Part shown: one piece after another, positions 11,101 through 26,100 of the stretch | Layout: each line of letters begins with the position of its first letter | Numbering within the stretch: the first letter of the stretch is position 1 | Source: Bathymodiolus brooksi | Taxonomy: Eukaryota; Mollusca; Bivalvia; Mytilida; Modiolidae | DNA length: 64,000 nucleotides | Assembly: GCA_963680875.1 (NCBI GenBank) | Contig: OY804577.1 | Span: forward strand, 105,039,906-105,103,905 | Reading direction: 5' to 3' | Made by a program: the position numbers and the translations under genes | The notes under the pieces: model-generated | The model's database searches: none | Told to the model about the DNA's origin: nothing | The model's input: the letters and a program-made list of their open reading frames with translations, nothing else

Positions 11101-14100
11101 GTAAGTTATGAATTTTTTAATTTGTCAAGGTGCTAATGATAGATATTACATTGTATTTGTATACGTTTTATAAAGGTTATACAAACACAAATTAATTTGC
11201 AAATAGCAGAAATTTATAAATTCATTTTAAATATCAAATACATCATTGACATTTTGAAATGCTCTTAATCTATTAAAGTTAAATCAAAAATACACAAAAT
11301 ATATTTAAACATATGCTATTGTTTTCTCTGTTTTAACAATGACTCAATATGCTATCTATTGATATAGTACGTAAATTGATCTAATATGATAGGTAAACCA
11401 TGTAAGGTAAGGTAATAAAAACACGATGACAAGTGTTTCTCACTGTTATACATTTTGTATGTACGTAGCATGATGATCGATTTACTATAAAAACCGATAT
11501 GCTAGAACAATACCTTACAAGTTGAATTTTCCCGCCAAAGAAACTTGTCAGGTACCAAGTTCCCGACAGTAGAGTAAATAATCTATCGGTCATCAAAACA
11601 GACGATGCATAATTACTTTATGATTCAGATCAGCTGTTGACCGCTATAACGTCAAACAAAAATATGTCAAAAGGAAGAGACACGAACAAGGCCGGATTTC
11701 GATTTTGTAGGCCCATGGGCTACAGAACAGACTCTGTGAGCCTACACCAGTACAGTGATTCGGATTTATCCTTTTTAAAGAGACTATTCAGTATACTTAT
11801 ACTGTCATTCTGTATTAAGGGCTACAAATGAAGTTACTTTTCACAGTAAATTAATTTGGTTTAATCTCTGAAGACCCTCAGATGGCGGAGGCCTCGTGCT
11901 GCAGCCCATAAAGCCTTACCCCGATACTGGACACGAATAATAATAGGATCGTACCATTTACACTAAATTTGGTAGCATGTAACAGAAAATCGTTTAGTTG
12001 GTTTTTTTCATCATACAATCTTGCAAATATTACAAACAGTTTCCCTGTTGCCTACAATTACGGTTCTCAACTTTTTAGATTTAATAGCAACACAATGACG
12101 TGATATATTCCTATCGTGTTCACTCCGTTTTCAGTGGGGTACCTATTGCTCAATTTGTAATTGTCTGTGTAGTGCTTTGACGATTATTGTTGGTCTTACT
12201 CTCTCTTTTTCTAATGATCATTGTATTGTCTATACTTCTTCGAATTATGGCTTCTATTTACCCCTTTGATATCTTCAAACCTTTGGTCATTGCAGTGTTT
12301 GTCCTTCTTCGTATCCTTTGGTATCTTCAAACCTTTGGTCATTGCAGTGTTTGTCCTTCTTCGTATCCTTTGATATCTTCAAACCTTTGGTCATTGCAGT
12401 GTTTGTCCTTCTTCGTATCCTTTGGTATCTTCAAACCTTTGGTCATTGCAGTGTTTGTCCTTCTTCGTATCCTTTGGTATCTTCAAACCTTTGGTCATTG
12501 CAGTGTTTGTCCTTCTTCGTATCCTTTGATATCTTCAAACCTTTGGTCATTGCAGTGTTTGTCCTTCTTCGTATCCTTTGGTATCTTCAAACCTTTGGTC
12601 ATTGCAGTGTTTGTCCTTCTTCGTATCCTTTGGTATCTTCAAACCTTTGGTCATTGCAGTGTTTGTCCTTCTTCGTATCCTTTGGTATCTTCAAAATGTT
12701 CTTGACTCTCTCTGAATATATTCTAAATTCTACTTGTAAATCTTGATTTTATGCAATAGTACAACAATGTACCCGTTTTCTGTAATTTGTATGCATTTTT
12801 ATTTTATTCAACTATTTCCAATTGTAATTGCAATGAAGACAACAGTGAACTACTCTAGACTGTAAAATGTTGTGTTCCATATTAAACTTAATGCAATCGA
12901 TATTTGAAGTTTGACATAAACTGTTTAACTACGCCCTGAACATTTAAACTGAGCACATGATATTTATCAACTCAAAACAGGATCGAGAATAAAGGTTAAA
13001 TAACGAGAATTATTATACTTCAGTATCTTTTTTTCAATAGAAAATCAAGTGTAATATTTTAACTAATAAATCCTATTTAAATTCCTTGTTTTCTCTATTT
13101 CACCGTGTTCTAGATCACCAAAGCGCTTACGATATAGGTAAAATGACCATGATCTAAAACGTGTACGTGACGTAAGTATATATAAAATGGCCACCGCCGG
13201 TGTGCCCAGTGGAACCATTCTGGCTGTTCATTTACAGAAATGTTCGCATTTACAATGTATTAAACGAAATAAGAGTGATGCAAAAAAAATAGAGTTTCAG
13301 TATAATAAAACAATTAATGCCTGCACATCATAATTGTTCACCTTAAGTGCAGGCATTAATTTAAAGCCCTCAGGAAAACAACACTCCTCGGGTGAACAAT
13401 TATGATGTTCACCTTAAGTGCAGGCATTATTGTATACTATTATTCGTTCTTATATGGATTAATCCGGTGTGGCTTGTTACATTGTTTCTTCTCCAGATGG
13501 AGAAAAAAATATCTAATTGTTTACCCTTCCGGAGCACATGAGTTCATCTCGTTTTAGTGGGGTTCTTCTTCTTCTTCCATTAATTTGCAAACCACCTCTG
13601 GTGTATTATCGCCAATGTTGCTCATTCTTTAGTTTTCTGTGTAGAATTTTGTCGATCATTCTTCATCTTTTTTTCTTTTGGCCATTGTATTATCTTCTCC
13701 TTCGCATTACGGACTTTGATTAGTCCTTTGGATCTTCAAATTTTCCTTGGTATAGAGGGTCATTACACCCCGACCTCTAATTGTGACTCCTAACTAAGTG
13801 CGTCATTTAATTCAGTCGATGATGATTGCCGAATGAAAAGGTGTTATAGGTGAATATACAAGATTAAGATCTTACTAAACAAAATGTAATGTTTAATACA
13901 AAACATATCCAAAATAGATAGTATGGATATCCCAACAAAGAGGATGCTAGTGCCCTTTCCCATCAAGCGTCAACCTCTCCCCCCCCCCCTTTTTTTTTTA
14001 GCTACCGTTAGTGTCATATAACTGAAATGGTTGTCGTGATTTATCAAACACTATTTTTCTAACTACCGTTAAAGCAAATATTACTGTTATTTTCAGAAGA

Positions 14101-17100
14101 AAAAAATTGACCGTGAATCGTTTTACATAATATTCCATTCCTCTTCTTTAAGTAATGTGTATTCCGAAATATTTTATTTTGTTTTAATTGCACAATAAAA
14201 CAATAGACAATTTCATAGTATGTAATAATGTCAAAAAATAAAATACGAAATATAAAAAAGCAATATCCTTTATAAATATGTTAAGGAAACTTCCTTGTAC
14301 AAGACATATCACACCAGAAATAGCCCCAAATGGCCCCGACTAGACACTAATAGTAATGTGATTTCAGCCCGTGTCGTTTGTGGTAGAAATCATTATTACT
14401 TGTTGTACCTCATAATGTAACTGGAATGTCGGTCCGGAGCCTCTCTCAAGGGACAAATTATCGTCATGTAATTTGTACTTGTGATTTAAATCATTGTTTT
14501 TACATTATTTAGATGTACTTGACCAATAAAATACAAAACATTTATGTCTCCCTTTCAAGGTCTCGGTATTATGTAATGGAGAATACACTCCCAATTGTAG
14601 ATTCTTAAAAATAATCTACTGTCCACAAACAATAGTGTGATGTTAGAGAAATGTATTATTGTTTGGTCATTACAATATAGGTACATGTACATGTATAATA
14701 TAGTTAATGGGCGAACCTGTTTGAGAAAAACGGCAGATATACTGTATATAATACAATGTCAAAATTACCGTTAAGAAAATTCGACAAGACACTTCTAGAT
14801 TGAAATGTGGGAATGGAAATAGTATATTTGAAGCATATCATAATACATGTACTTTCTGGTATTCTTACAATGATTATTTGAGTTTAACAATGTTTGAGGT
14901 ATAATTTATAGATAATCATGTTATACATATGTAGTTACAAATTTACTGACAAACTTTATCACATAATGTTATATCGATTACACGTCGCCTGAGCGGGATT
15001 CGAACTCACAACGCTAGTGGTGATAGGCTCTGATTACATAGGTAGTTGTAAATTCAAATACCATACGATTGAGACCACGACGGCCCCAATAAGAAAAAGC
15101 TTAATTAGAACAGCTCTAAAATCCAATCGGAACACCCATAGAAACGGAAGCAAAAATCAAACCCCTACCACACATATACACGACCACCCAATCTCTTGAC
15201 TTGACACAAACGTTTCAATGGCAATTCAAAGTAGCGAGGATGAACTAGTTTTATCGACCTGGACCTTGTCTCTTATCTTGGTAAATATAGTAAGAAAAGT
15301 AATTCAAAATAAAATTTGAGCTTCAGAAAATATTTGCACTGTTAACAATAAAGGATAATATAGTAATATAGATGTAGATTTAATCATTATTACTTCCTCT
15401 CCATTGAAAATGAAAAATAACAACACATTGAAAAATTAATGACAACAATAAGAAAAACAAGCAATATTATAAGGAAGAGATCAAATATTTCCACTTGCCA
15501 AAACAGAACATTATTATTACTACTCGTATGTCACACATAGTTTATATGGAGGTATTAATATAACAAAACATACATTCTTGTAGCCTTGATTACAATAGTC
15601 ATAACAACAGGACATAAACCCTACACATACTTTATAGCTAGACACAATAATATCCTGTCATTCACAGGATTCAATTATTTATTACATATTTTATCTATCT
15701 TGTTTACAAATCGGTATCATTAGAACCGGTAATTTTAAAAAAAAATTAGTATTGGTACCAGTAATTTTTTCTTTCTAAAACAGGTATAAAAGTCCATCCA
15801 GATACAAAATGTAGTCAGCCAACTTCAAACTATATTAAACTGTCTAGTTTTCCTACTATTTAATTATCTGATAGAAGCCATGTGGTTGTCTTTTTGTCTG
15901 TATTTGTAACCTCGACGTGATGTTGGGTACAATGATGATGATGTTTGCAAGATTGTTTCACCCGTGTTTTGTTTTCTTGTCGATAGCCACACACCTGGAA
16001 TATTAAATTATATAATTTAGTGCTCACGACGCGTTTCTGGAAAAAACCTTCATCGAGTACACTTTTAAATTCAAAATATCTTAAAGCAAAATCATTTAAA
16101 AGTCTTTGGGAACAAGAAAATTAAAGGACCTAAACAGTATATACCAATATTGGCTAAGGTCACATATACCTGAGAGAGAAGAACTTTAGATTTAATAAAA
16201 CAAAAAAGTACATGATTTAGGAACTGTAAATTTAGATAAAAATATTTCTAATAGACAATGTCAGTGCCGAAGCGCTGACTACTTGGCGGTTGATACGCTC
16301 GGGACTAACGGTATCGCCACAGTGATAGTAATAAAAACGTAGATATCAAATTTAGTGTGCAGTATGCGTTTCGGTAATTAAGGTCTTTTCCCTTTGTTTT
16401 TATATTATCTTATATTTATATCGACATCTATGCTTAAGATATTTAAGATAATATACAAATTGAATAGAGGACAATCAAAATGAACATGTGTATAAAATGC
16501 ATGCGTTTATGTAGTACTAATTTGGCCAATCAGTGACGATGCTAATTTAATAACTATAAATATATTGATCAATAGATATACATGTATACAATCATATATA
16601 TATATGACTACAAAGAATATAATATTATAAACTTTATATACATATGAATGCATATACATTAGGTATTAATACATATATAAAAAAGGTTTATGATTTCACT
16701 ACGGGTTCCATTAATGGCACAGGACATATTAACCCTTCCGGGGCACCGGGTATTACTTTTTTTGTGGGAGTTTGTGTTTTTTAGCCTAAGTTCCTTTGTA
16801 TTGTGTCGCATTTTTGTTTCCAATTATGTTGTTATTTTTGCTTCTTTTTTGTCCGTCTGGGTATTTAATTGTGACAGTTACCAGTTGAACATGAAACTAT
16901 ATATTTGCATGGCTGTATATTCATACGATAGTGAGATCTACATTGCTCTAAATATTGTGATTTCGACTACCGGACCGTAGGAATGTACTCGCGACACAAC
17001 CACACCAAGATCAAGTAATTGGTTTTCTCCAGATAATCCAGATATATCCACCATTGCAAGACTTAGCCACGATACAATGGATATATTGTTGAGAGTTACA

Positions 17101-20100
17101 TACCAGACGCCCATAATACGTATTTCATCGACTTTTAGTACACATGTGCAGAATTCTTGCATTACTGCATAATTTTACTAAGAGGGGAGATTTTGGGACC
17201 ATAAAACTAGTTTAGCCCTGTCCCGCCACTCTTTACTGAAGTCTCCGTTTCAAGCCAGGAAAATGAGCTGTCATGTAAACATGTGTTGGGGCATCACATT
17301 GTCTGTTTCTACGGTTTTTCGATTCGATTTGGAAATGTTCCGACAGAGTGGTAGTCTTTTTATTTATTGTTTTCCTGGTTTATTTTTATTAGATTGTGAA
17401 ATGTGAATGTTATTACCTTGTTTATTCATACAAACAAAATAAACACATTATCACTATATCCTGTTACATACTAAGTTGTATATTCTAGTTATCAATAAAA
17501 GAATTGGCAAATTGTCAACGGATTTTATGTAGAGTCCCAAAGTTGCATCTATGATGATGTAATTTAAGTCAGAACAGAGACAAAATCTGATATATAAATC
17601 GTAGAAACAGATGTAGATTGACACTCCTAACACACATGTGCATGACCGATCACTTTCCTGTCTCGATCCAGAAACAAAAAGTGGTGGGGTTAAACTAGGT
17701 TTATGGTCCCAAAGCTCCCCTCTAAGTGACATGATGTGGTCATTCCTGTATGCTCCAAATGCGAGACAAAATCCAATACTCACACATAACTGGGTAAGCA
17801 GAGTTGCTATGAAGAACTAATCCTAATCTTCAACAAATAAACACAATACAATGTATATGTAATCTTTGTTACACCGAAACTGTCATATCTACAATATAGA
17901 AATAGAGCCTGTGGCCTTAGCTATCATTTAAATGTCAGAGAGTACATAACGCCATTAGAAGACATAATAAGGAAAGGATAGCCAACTTTGAAACAAAATA
18001 TAATTGCCAATGCTATCTCAGGTCATCTGAACACAACTGACAGAATACATTTCAACAAGGTGTTAATATCTTCCGAAAACAACTTTTTGAAAGATACATG
18101 TAAGTTGAAACGATTCTTTAAAAATCCAAGACTCAATAGATTAGTACTTAAAAGCTGTGACGTTGTAAAAAGTTTTAATACAAACGGCAAGATCAAGGGC
18201 AACGTACGTGCTTTTAAACATAAACTCCATACGTGTGGTGGTTTGGTATATTACTATCAAGATGTAGAAGTGTTTAATCTGGTAGAGAGTTGGTGTCATG
18301 TTTGAGTTAAATGTCAAGAAATGAGACAGAGAATCTGATTTTGTTGTTTCTTTTATCTCAAGTTCTTTAGAGAATATTAATGGAATCGAATTTGCACAGT
18401 TTGGATTATTAATTGACGGAAGATCATCAATATATCTGGATGTGAGATTACAGGCTTTAGATTCTCAGAGTCATGAAAATGTAGAGAAACGCCCTTTTTG
18501 CATAAAGGTTTGCATCCTCCTTTGGAAAGTTCATACTGAAATAATTCGTGTTTCAAGATGTAACATTTTAGAAATTGGAAAGTATGAGGGCAGAGGTGAT
18601 TGTTCGTTTTGTTGATATTGGTGGAATTGTTGACCATCACTGTTTAATCTTTCTTTTCATAATCAGAACATCAACACTACGAAATGTCGAATGTTTACAT
18701 AGAAGTATATACATACAGTACATTTTCTCTCAAAATCGTAAAGTAATGCCATACCTTACTTATCCATCATTAAGTGAGACAGATAATGATTATGACAATA
18801 ACATTCCTGTTGGTAATGTACATAACTTTACACGAACTTGCATCATATCATGATTGTGGTTGTCTTGTTTGGTTAGGGTGTAAATATAGATCAGGTCATA
18901 AAACAGGTCATGGGAAATGTCGAACATGACATCAAGGAAAGGTCAAAAGGTTAATTAGCTAAAATGATATTTTAATTTTGCACAGAATATGTGGTACTCT
19001 ATGTTGTTGCAATAATTTGTGCAACTTTCTCATTCTCGGTTCTTTGGCGTTATCGATTTTTCCTCGATGTTGGAACTGTTTCCGCAGTATGGTAGTGTTT
19101 TGTTTTTAATTTGATTGATACTTATTTGGACTCTGATGGAGCCATCAAGGCGTTGTACTTATTTGGACTCTGATGGAGCCATCAAGGCGTTGTACTTATT
19201 TGGACTCTGATGGAGCCATCAAGGCGTTGTACTTATTTGGACTCTGATGGAGCCATCAAGGCGTTGTACTTATTTGGACTCTGATGGAGCCATCAAGGCG
19301 TTGTACTTATTTGGACTCTCTGATGGAGCCATCAAGGCGTTGTACTAATTAGAACTAATGTATCTGGTCGTTAATTAAAAGATCTTCATGGAGTTGTTAT
19401 TCCACCAACCAAATCTAAATATTGTGGCACACTGTTAAACGTTGTAGAACCCCGATGCATGACTGACTGCATACTAAGCCAAATATTAGACAGAAAAGCA
19501 TCGATCTCTTTACGTCTAGATAGATCGGTATATCAGATAGAACAAACGCATGGTTCTATACAGGTCGTTCTTGGAATATATAGGTTGGTATAGCAAATAG
19601 CCAGACATCGTGGACGTTTGTCACTATATCGATATTGTTATGACTCGATCATGGAGAATATCAAATAGTAAAACACAATGGAAGATTTTCCTCATAAAAA
19701 TTATGTTAAGTTCGTCTTTACCTCCAATTGTCTGTAGGTGGACTCATGTCTTATTTACGTTATTTGTGTTTGTTTGCGTAAATTATTGCCCATTTTTAAT
19801 TTCCCTTTCGGTATTCTCTAACGTTTATATACTCTTCACAAATATCGTTATGACAAGATCATTCAGAATATGAAATCACCAGACAAATTGGTTTATTGAC
19901 TCTGCATGGATTTCATTAGTAGTAATACGATGAGAATATCTGAATAGAATATTGTGCATGCTGCATATCTATATTGTATAATTCTTTTGTGTTGCCTATT
20001 TCTATTGTGTGATTCTTAGTGTGGTCTATTGTTATTGTGATTTGTAGGTGTAGTCCATCTGTATGTTGAGTGGTTGATGTTGTCTGTTTGTATTGTGTGA

Positions 20101-23100
20101 TTCTTAGTGTGGTCTATTGTTATTGTGATTTGTAGGTGTAGTCCATCTGTATGTTGAGTGGTTGATGTTGTCTGTTTGTATTGTGTGATTCTTAGTGTGG
20201 TCTATTGTTATTGTGATTTGTAGGTGTAGTCCATCTGTATGTTGAGTGGTTGTTGTTGTCTGTTTGTATTGTGTGATTCTTAGTGTGGTCTATTGTTATT
20301 GTGATTTGTAGGTGTAGTCCATCTGTATGTTGAGTGGTTGTTGTTGTCTGTTTGTATTGTGTGATTCTTAGTGTGGTCTATTGTTATTGTGATTTGAAGG
20401 TGTAGTCCATCTGTATGTTGAGTGGCTGGTGTTGTCTGTTTGTATTGTGTGATTCTTAGTGTGGTCTATTGTTATTGTGATTTGTAGGTGTAGTCCATCT
20501 GTATGTTGAGTGGTTGATGTTGTCTGTTTGTATTGTGTGATTCTTAGTGTGGTCTATTGTTATTGTGATTTGTAGGTGTAGTCCATCTGTATGTTGAGTG
20601 GTTGATGTTGTCTGTTTGTATTGTGTGATTCTTAGTGTGGTCTATTGTTATTGTGATTTGTAGGTGTAGTCCATCTGTATGTTGAGTGGTTGATGTTGTC
20701 TGTTTGTATTGTGTGATTCTTAGTGTGGTCTATTGTTATTGTGATTTGTAGGTGTAGTCCATCTGTATGTTGAGTGGTTGATGTTGTCTGTTTGTATTGT
20801 GTGATTCTTAGTGTGGTCTATTGTTATTGTGATTTGTAGGTGTAGTCCATCTGTATGTTGAGTGGTTGATGTTGTCTGTTTGTATTGTGTGATTCTTAGT
20901 GTGGTCTATTGTTATTGTGATTTGTATGTGTAGTCCATCTGTATGTTGAGTGGTTGATGTGGTCTGTTTGTATTGTGTGATTCTTAGTGTGGTCTATTGT
21001 TATTGTGATTTGTAGGTGTAGTCCATCTGTATGTTGAGTGGTTGATGTTGTCTGTTTGTATTGTGTGATTCTTAGTGTGGTCTATTGTTATTGTGATTTG
21101 TAGGTGTAGTCCATCTGTATGTTGAGTGGTTGTTGTTGTCTGTTTGTATTGTGTGATTCTTAGTGTGGTCTATTGTTATTGTGATTTGTAGGTGTAGTCC
21201 ATCTGTATGTTGAGTGGTTGTTGTTGTCTGTTTGTATTGTGTGATTCTTAGTGTGGTCTATTGTTATTGTGATTTGTAGGTGTAGTCCATCTGTATGTTG
21301 AGTGGTTGATGTTTTCTGTTTGTATTGTGTGATTCTTAGTGTGGTCTATTGTTATTGTGATTTGTAGGTGTAGTCCATCTGTATGTTGAGTGGTTGATGT
21401 TGTCTGTTTGTATTGTGTGATTCTTAGTGTGGTCTATTGTTATTGTGATTTGTAGGTGTAGTCCATCTGTATGTTGAGTGGTTGTTGTTGTCTGTTTGTA
21501 TTGTGTGATTCTTAGTGTGGTCTATTGTTATTGTGATTTGTAGGTGTAGTCCATCTGTATGTTGAGTGGTTGATGTTGTCTGTTTGTATTGTGTGATTCT
21601 TAGTGTGGTCTATTGTTATTGTGATTTGTAGGTGTAGTCCATCTGTATGTTGAGTGGTTGTTGTTGTCTGTTTGTATTGTGTGATTCTTAGTGTGGTCTA
21701 TTGTTATTGTGATTTGTAGGTGTAGTCCATCTGTATGTTGAGTGGTTGATGTTGTCTGTTTGTATTGTGTGATTCTTAGTGTGGTCTATTGTTATTGTGA
21801 TTTGTAGATGTAGTCCATCTGTATGTTGAGTGGTTGTTGTTGTCTGTTTGTATTGTGTGATTCTTAGTGTGGTCTATTGTTATTGTGATTTGTAGGTGTA
21901 GTCCATCTGTATGTTGAGTGGTTGATGTTGTCTGTTTGTATTGTGTGATTCTTAGTGTGGTCTATTGTTATTGTGATTTGTAGGTGTAGTCCATCTGTAT
22001 GTTGAGTGGTTGTTGTTGTCTGTTTGTATTGTGTGATTCTTAGTGTGGTCTATTGTTATTGTGATTTGTAGGTGTAGTCCATCTGTATGTTGAGTGGTTG
22101 ATGTTGTCTGTTTGTATTGTGTGATTCTTAGTGTGGTCTATTGTTATTGTGATTTGTAGGTGTAGTCCATCTGTATGTTGAGTGGTTGATGTTGTCTGTT
22201 TGTATTTTGGGTCGCTGGTGTAGTCTGCCTGTATTGTAGTGCGTTTGGGTCATGAATATATTAACATTAACATTATAATTTCTATCGACATTTAGAAGTG
22301 GAATTTACGTTATATTTAAATGTTAATAATGACAGATGATAGAATCTAGTGCGTTTGGGTCATGAATATATTAACATTAACATTATAATTTCTATCGACG
22401 TTTAGAAGTGGAATTTACGTTATATTTAAATGTTAATAATGACAGATGATAGAATCTAGTGCGTTTGGGTCATGAATATATTAACATTAACATTATAATT
22501 TCTATCGACATTTGGAAGTGGAATTTACGTTATATTTAAATATTAATAATGACAGATGATAGAATCTAGTGCGTTTGGGTCATGAATATATTAACATTAA
22601 CATTATAATTTCTATCGACATTTGGAAGTGGAATTTACGTTATATTTAAATATTAATAATGACAGATGATAGAATCTAACAGTGACAATATAACATTTAC
22701 TCCCATGAAGAATTAGTTATAACAGTATTATGTAGGGCGGTTTGCATGTTTTTTTGTTTTTTTGTTTTTTTGCCTGGGGTGCATTTTGTATGTGAATATA
22801 TCTTAACTGTTATCTTTAAATCAAGCAGTACTTAACATGTAAAAGTAAAGAGCTCAGATATGAATCTTAGAGTTTGTTTTCCTTGTTATTCATTATATTG
22901 TTTGATGGTGTTTAGCGCCACTTTCAAAAATATTTCAGTTTTATCGTAGCAGTCAGTTTTATTGGTGAAGGAAACCGGAGAACCCAGAGAAAACCACCGA
23001 CCTGTCGCAAGTCAGTGACAAACTTTATAACATAATGTTGTACACCACGCCCTGATCGAGATTCGAACTCACAACATCAGTGGTGATAGGCGCTGATTGC

Positions 23101-26100
23101 ATAGTTAGTTTTAAATCCAACTACCATACCATCACATCATATCATTCAACAGAATCGTCAGATATATTTTTATCGGTGTCAATAAGTAAGAAATAGGACT
23201 TTCCTCATTTCAGTATATTTAAAAAATATTTACACGAAGATCATAGATATGTGGATGACTGTATATGATCAAGGTGATTTTTGCTGTTCATTGTCCTTTA
23301 GGAAAAAACCATTAACATACGTATAATTTGTCTATAATCTATGCAATCAGTCAAAGTAATGACGACAGAAAACATTTTTCCTTTTAAGAATAGAAATGAT
23401 CATGAATCAAATCTAGTAAACAGCTAATAGCAATTCATGTACATACATGTATATGGTTTATCACATCTGTTAATTGTTATTGATTGTATCACACCGAATT
23501 CTGTGGATCTTAAGGGGGGAATTGGATGTCCGAGTTGTTAAGAGGTTGACTTCGACAACAAGCCTAGCACGCACATTCCTCCAGTGTTAAGGTTTCCAGC
23601 TACCTATCCATGGACGGGGTTTTAGTTGGTCAGTTCTTGATGGCTGCTTGGGTTTTCCTCCTCCGTGAAATCCTGTAGTTGTAAACTTCTGAGCATAAGC
23701 CCTACACATACCTCAAGTGTTAAGATTTCCAGATACCTACCCATGGAGGGCGGCTAACTGTTTAGTTCGTAATAGATGACTGAGCTTTCCCCTTTGGGAG
23801 TCACGATATAGCTGATATAAAAATGTAAATATATAATTTAGTGCACACGACACATTTCGGGAGTAACATTAGTATGATTACAAAGCCATATAACTACATA
23901 TATGGTCAAGGAGATAAACCTTAATTTTACGAACGTACCAGATGAATGTTATTTTAGAAACGCGTCATGCGCGCTAATTTTGATATCTACGTTTTTATTT
24001 TTTTTAATAAGAATTACATTCTTTAGGAAGTGCAAATTTCAATAAAAAATAGATCTTATAAACCATGTTAATGTTGAAACACTGACTACTGGGGGATGAT
24101 ACTCTTGGGATTTAATAGTCCACCAATAGGGGTATCAACCCAGTAATGATAATAAAAATGTAGATATATAATTTATTGCGCAGGACATTTTTATGGAATG
24201 ACCTTCATCAGGTAGGCTGAAAGTAAAATAAATGGAAAGCAAAATAATATAAATGTCTTTGGAAGCAAGAGCAGAAAAGGAGCTAAAATATGTTAAGGTT
24301 CGGGGAAATTGACAAAAGGATAGCTAAAATATTTTAAGGTTCGGGGAGATTGACAAAAGGATAGCTAAAATATGTTAAGGTTCGGGGAGATTGACAAAAG
24401 GATACCTAAAATATGTTAAGGTTCGGGCAGATTGACAAAAGGATAGCTAAAATATGTTAAGGTTCGGGGAGATTGATTAAAGGATAGCTAAAATATATTA
24501 AGGTTCGGGGAGATTGACAAAAGGATAGCTAAAATATGTTAAGGTTCGGGGAGATTGACAAAAGGATAGCTAAAATATGCTAAGGTTCGGGGAGATTGAC
24601 AAAAGGATAGCTAAAATATGCTAAAGTTCGGGGAGATTGACAAAAGGATAGCTAAGATATGTTAAGGTTCGGGGAGATTGACAAAAGGATAGCTAAAATA
24701 TGTTAGGGTTCGGGGAGATTGATAAAAGGATAGCTAAAATATACTAAGGTTCGGGGAGATTGGCAAAAGGATAGCTAAAATATGTTAAGGTTCGGGGAGA
24801 TTGACAAAAGGATAGCTAAAATATGTTAAGGTTCGCGGAGATTGACAAAAGGATAGCTAAAATATGTTAAGGTTCGGAGAGATTGACAAAGGGATAGCTA
24901 AAATATGTTAAGGTTCGGGGAGATTGACAAAAGGATAGCTAAAATATGCTAAGGTTCGGGCAGATTGACAAAAGGATAGCTAAGATATGCTAAGATTCGG
25001 GGAGATTGACAAAAGGATAGCTAAAATATGTTAAGGTTCGGGGAGATTGACAAAAGGATAGCTAAAATATGTTAAGGTTCGGAGAGATTGACAAAAGGAT
25101 AGCTAAAATATGCTAAGGTTCGGGGAGATTGACAAAAGGATAGCTAAAATATGCTAAGGTTCGGGGAGATTGACAAAAGGATATATAAAATATGTTAAGG
25201 TTCGGGGAGATTGACAAAAGGATAGCTAAAATATGCTAAGGTTCGGTGAGATTGACTAAAGGATAGCTAAAATATGTTAAGGTTCGGAGAGATTGACAAA
25301 GGGATAGCTAAAATATGTTAAGGTTCGGGGAGATTGACAAAAGGATAGCTAAAATATGCTAAGGTTCGGGCAGATTGACAAAAGGATAGCTAAGATATGC
25401 TAAGATTCGGGGAGATTGACAAAAGGATAGCTAAAATATGTTAAGGTTCGGGGAGATTGACAAAAGGATAGCTAAAATATGTTAAGGTTCGGGGAGATTG
25501 ACAAAAGGATAGCTAAAATATGTTAAGGTTCGGGGAGATTGACAAAAGGATACCTAAAATATGTTAAGGTTCGGGCAGATTGACAAAAGGATAGCTAAAA
25601 TATGTTAAGGTTCGGGGAGATTGATTAAAGGATAGCTAAAATATATTAAGGTTCGGGGAGATTGACAAAAGGATGGCTAAAATATGTTAAGGTTCGGGGA
25701 GATTGACAAAAGGATAGCTAAAATATGCTAAGGTTCGGGGAGATTGACAAAAGGATAGCTAAAATATGCTAAAGTTCGGGGAGATTGACAAAAGGATAGC
25801 TAAGATATGTTAAGGTTCGGGGAGATTGACAAAAGGATAGCTAAAATATGTTAGGGTTCGGGGAGATTGATAAAAGGATAGCTAAAATATACTAAGGTTC
25901 GGGGAGATTGGCAAAAGGATAGCTAAAATATGTTAAGGTTCGGGGAGATTGACAAAAGGATAGCTAAAATATGTTAAGGTTCGCGGAGATTGACAAAAGG
26001 ATAGCTAAAATATGTTAAGGTTCGGAGAGATTGACAAAGGGATAGCTAAAATATGTTAAGGTTCGGGGAGATTGACAAAAGGATAGCTAAAATATGCTAA

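Larger units (their letters stand above)
12716..14940. other. Intron 1 sequence, mostly unassigned
   Basis: Holds the compound hairpin (13318), family Y copy (13510) and poly-C/poly-T at 13979-14000; otherwise nothing recognised. Confidence 0.5.

Noticed and set aside
17988..18305. A 105-codon frame as a gene
   Set aside because: It lies in repeat family Z, and the second copy at 37890-38640 does not keep the frame.
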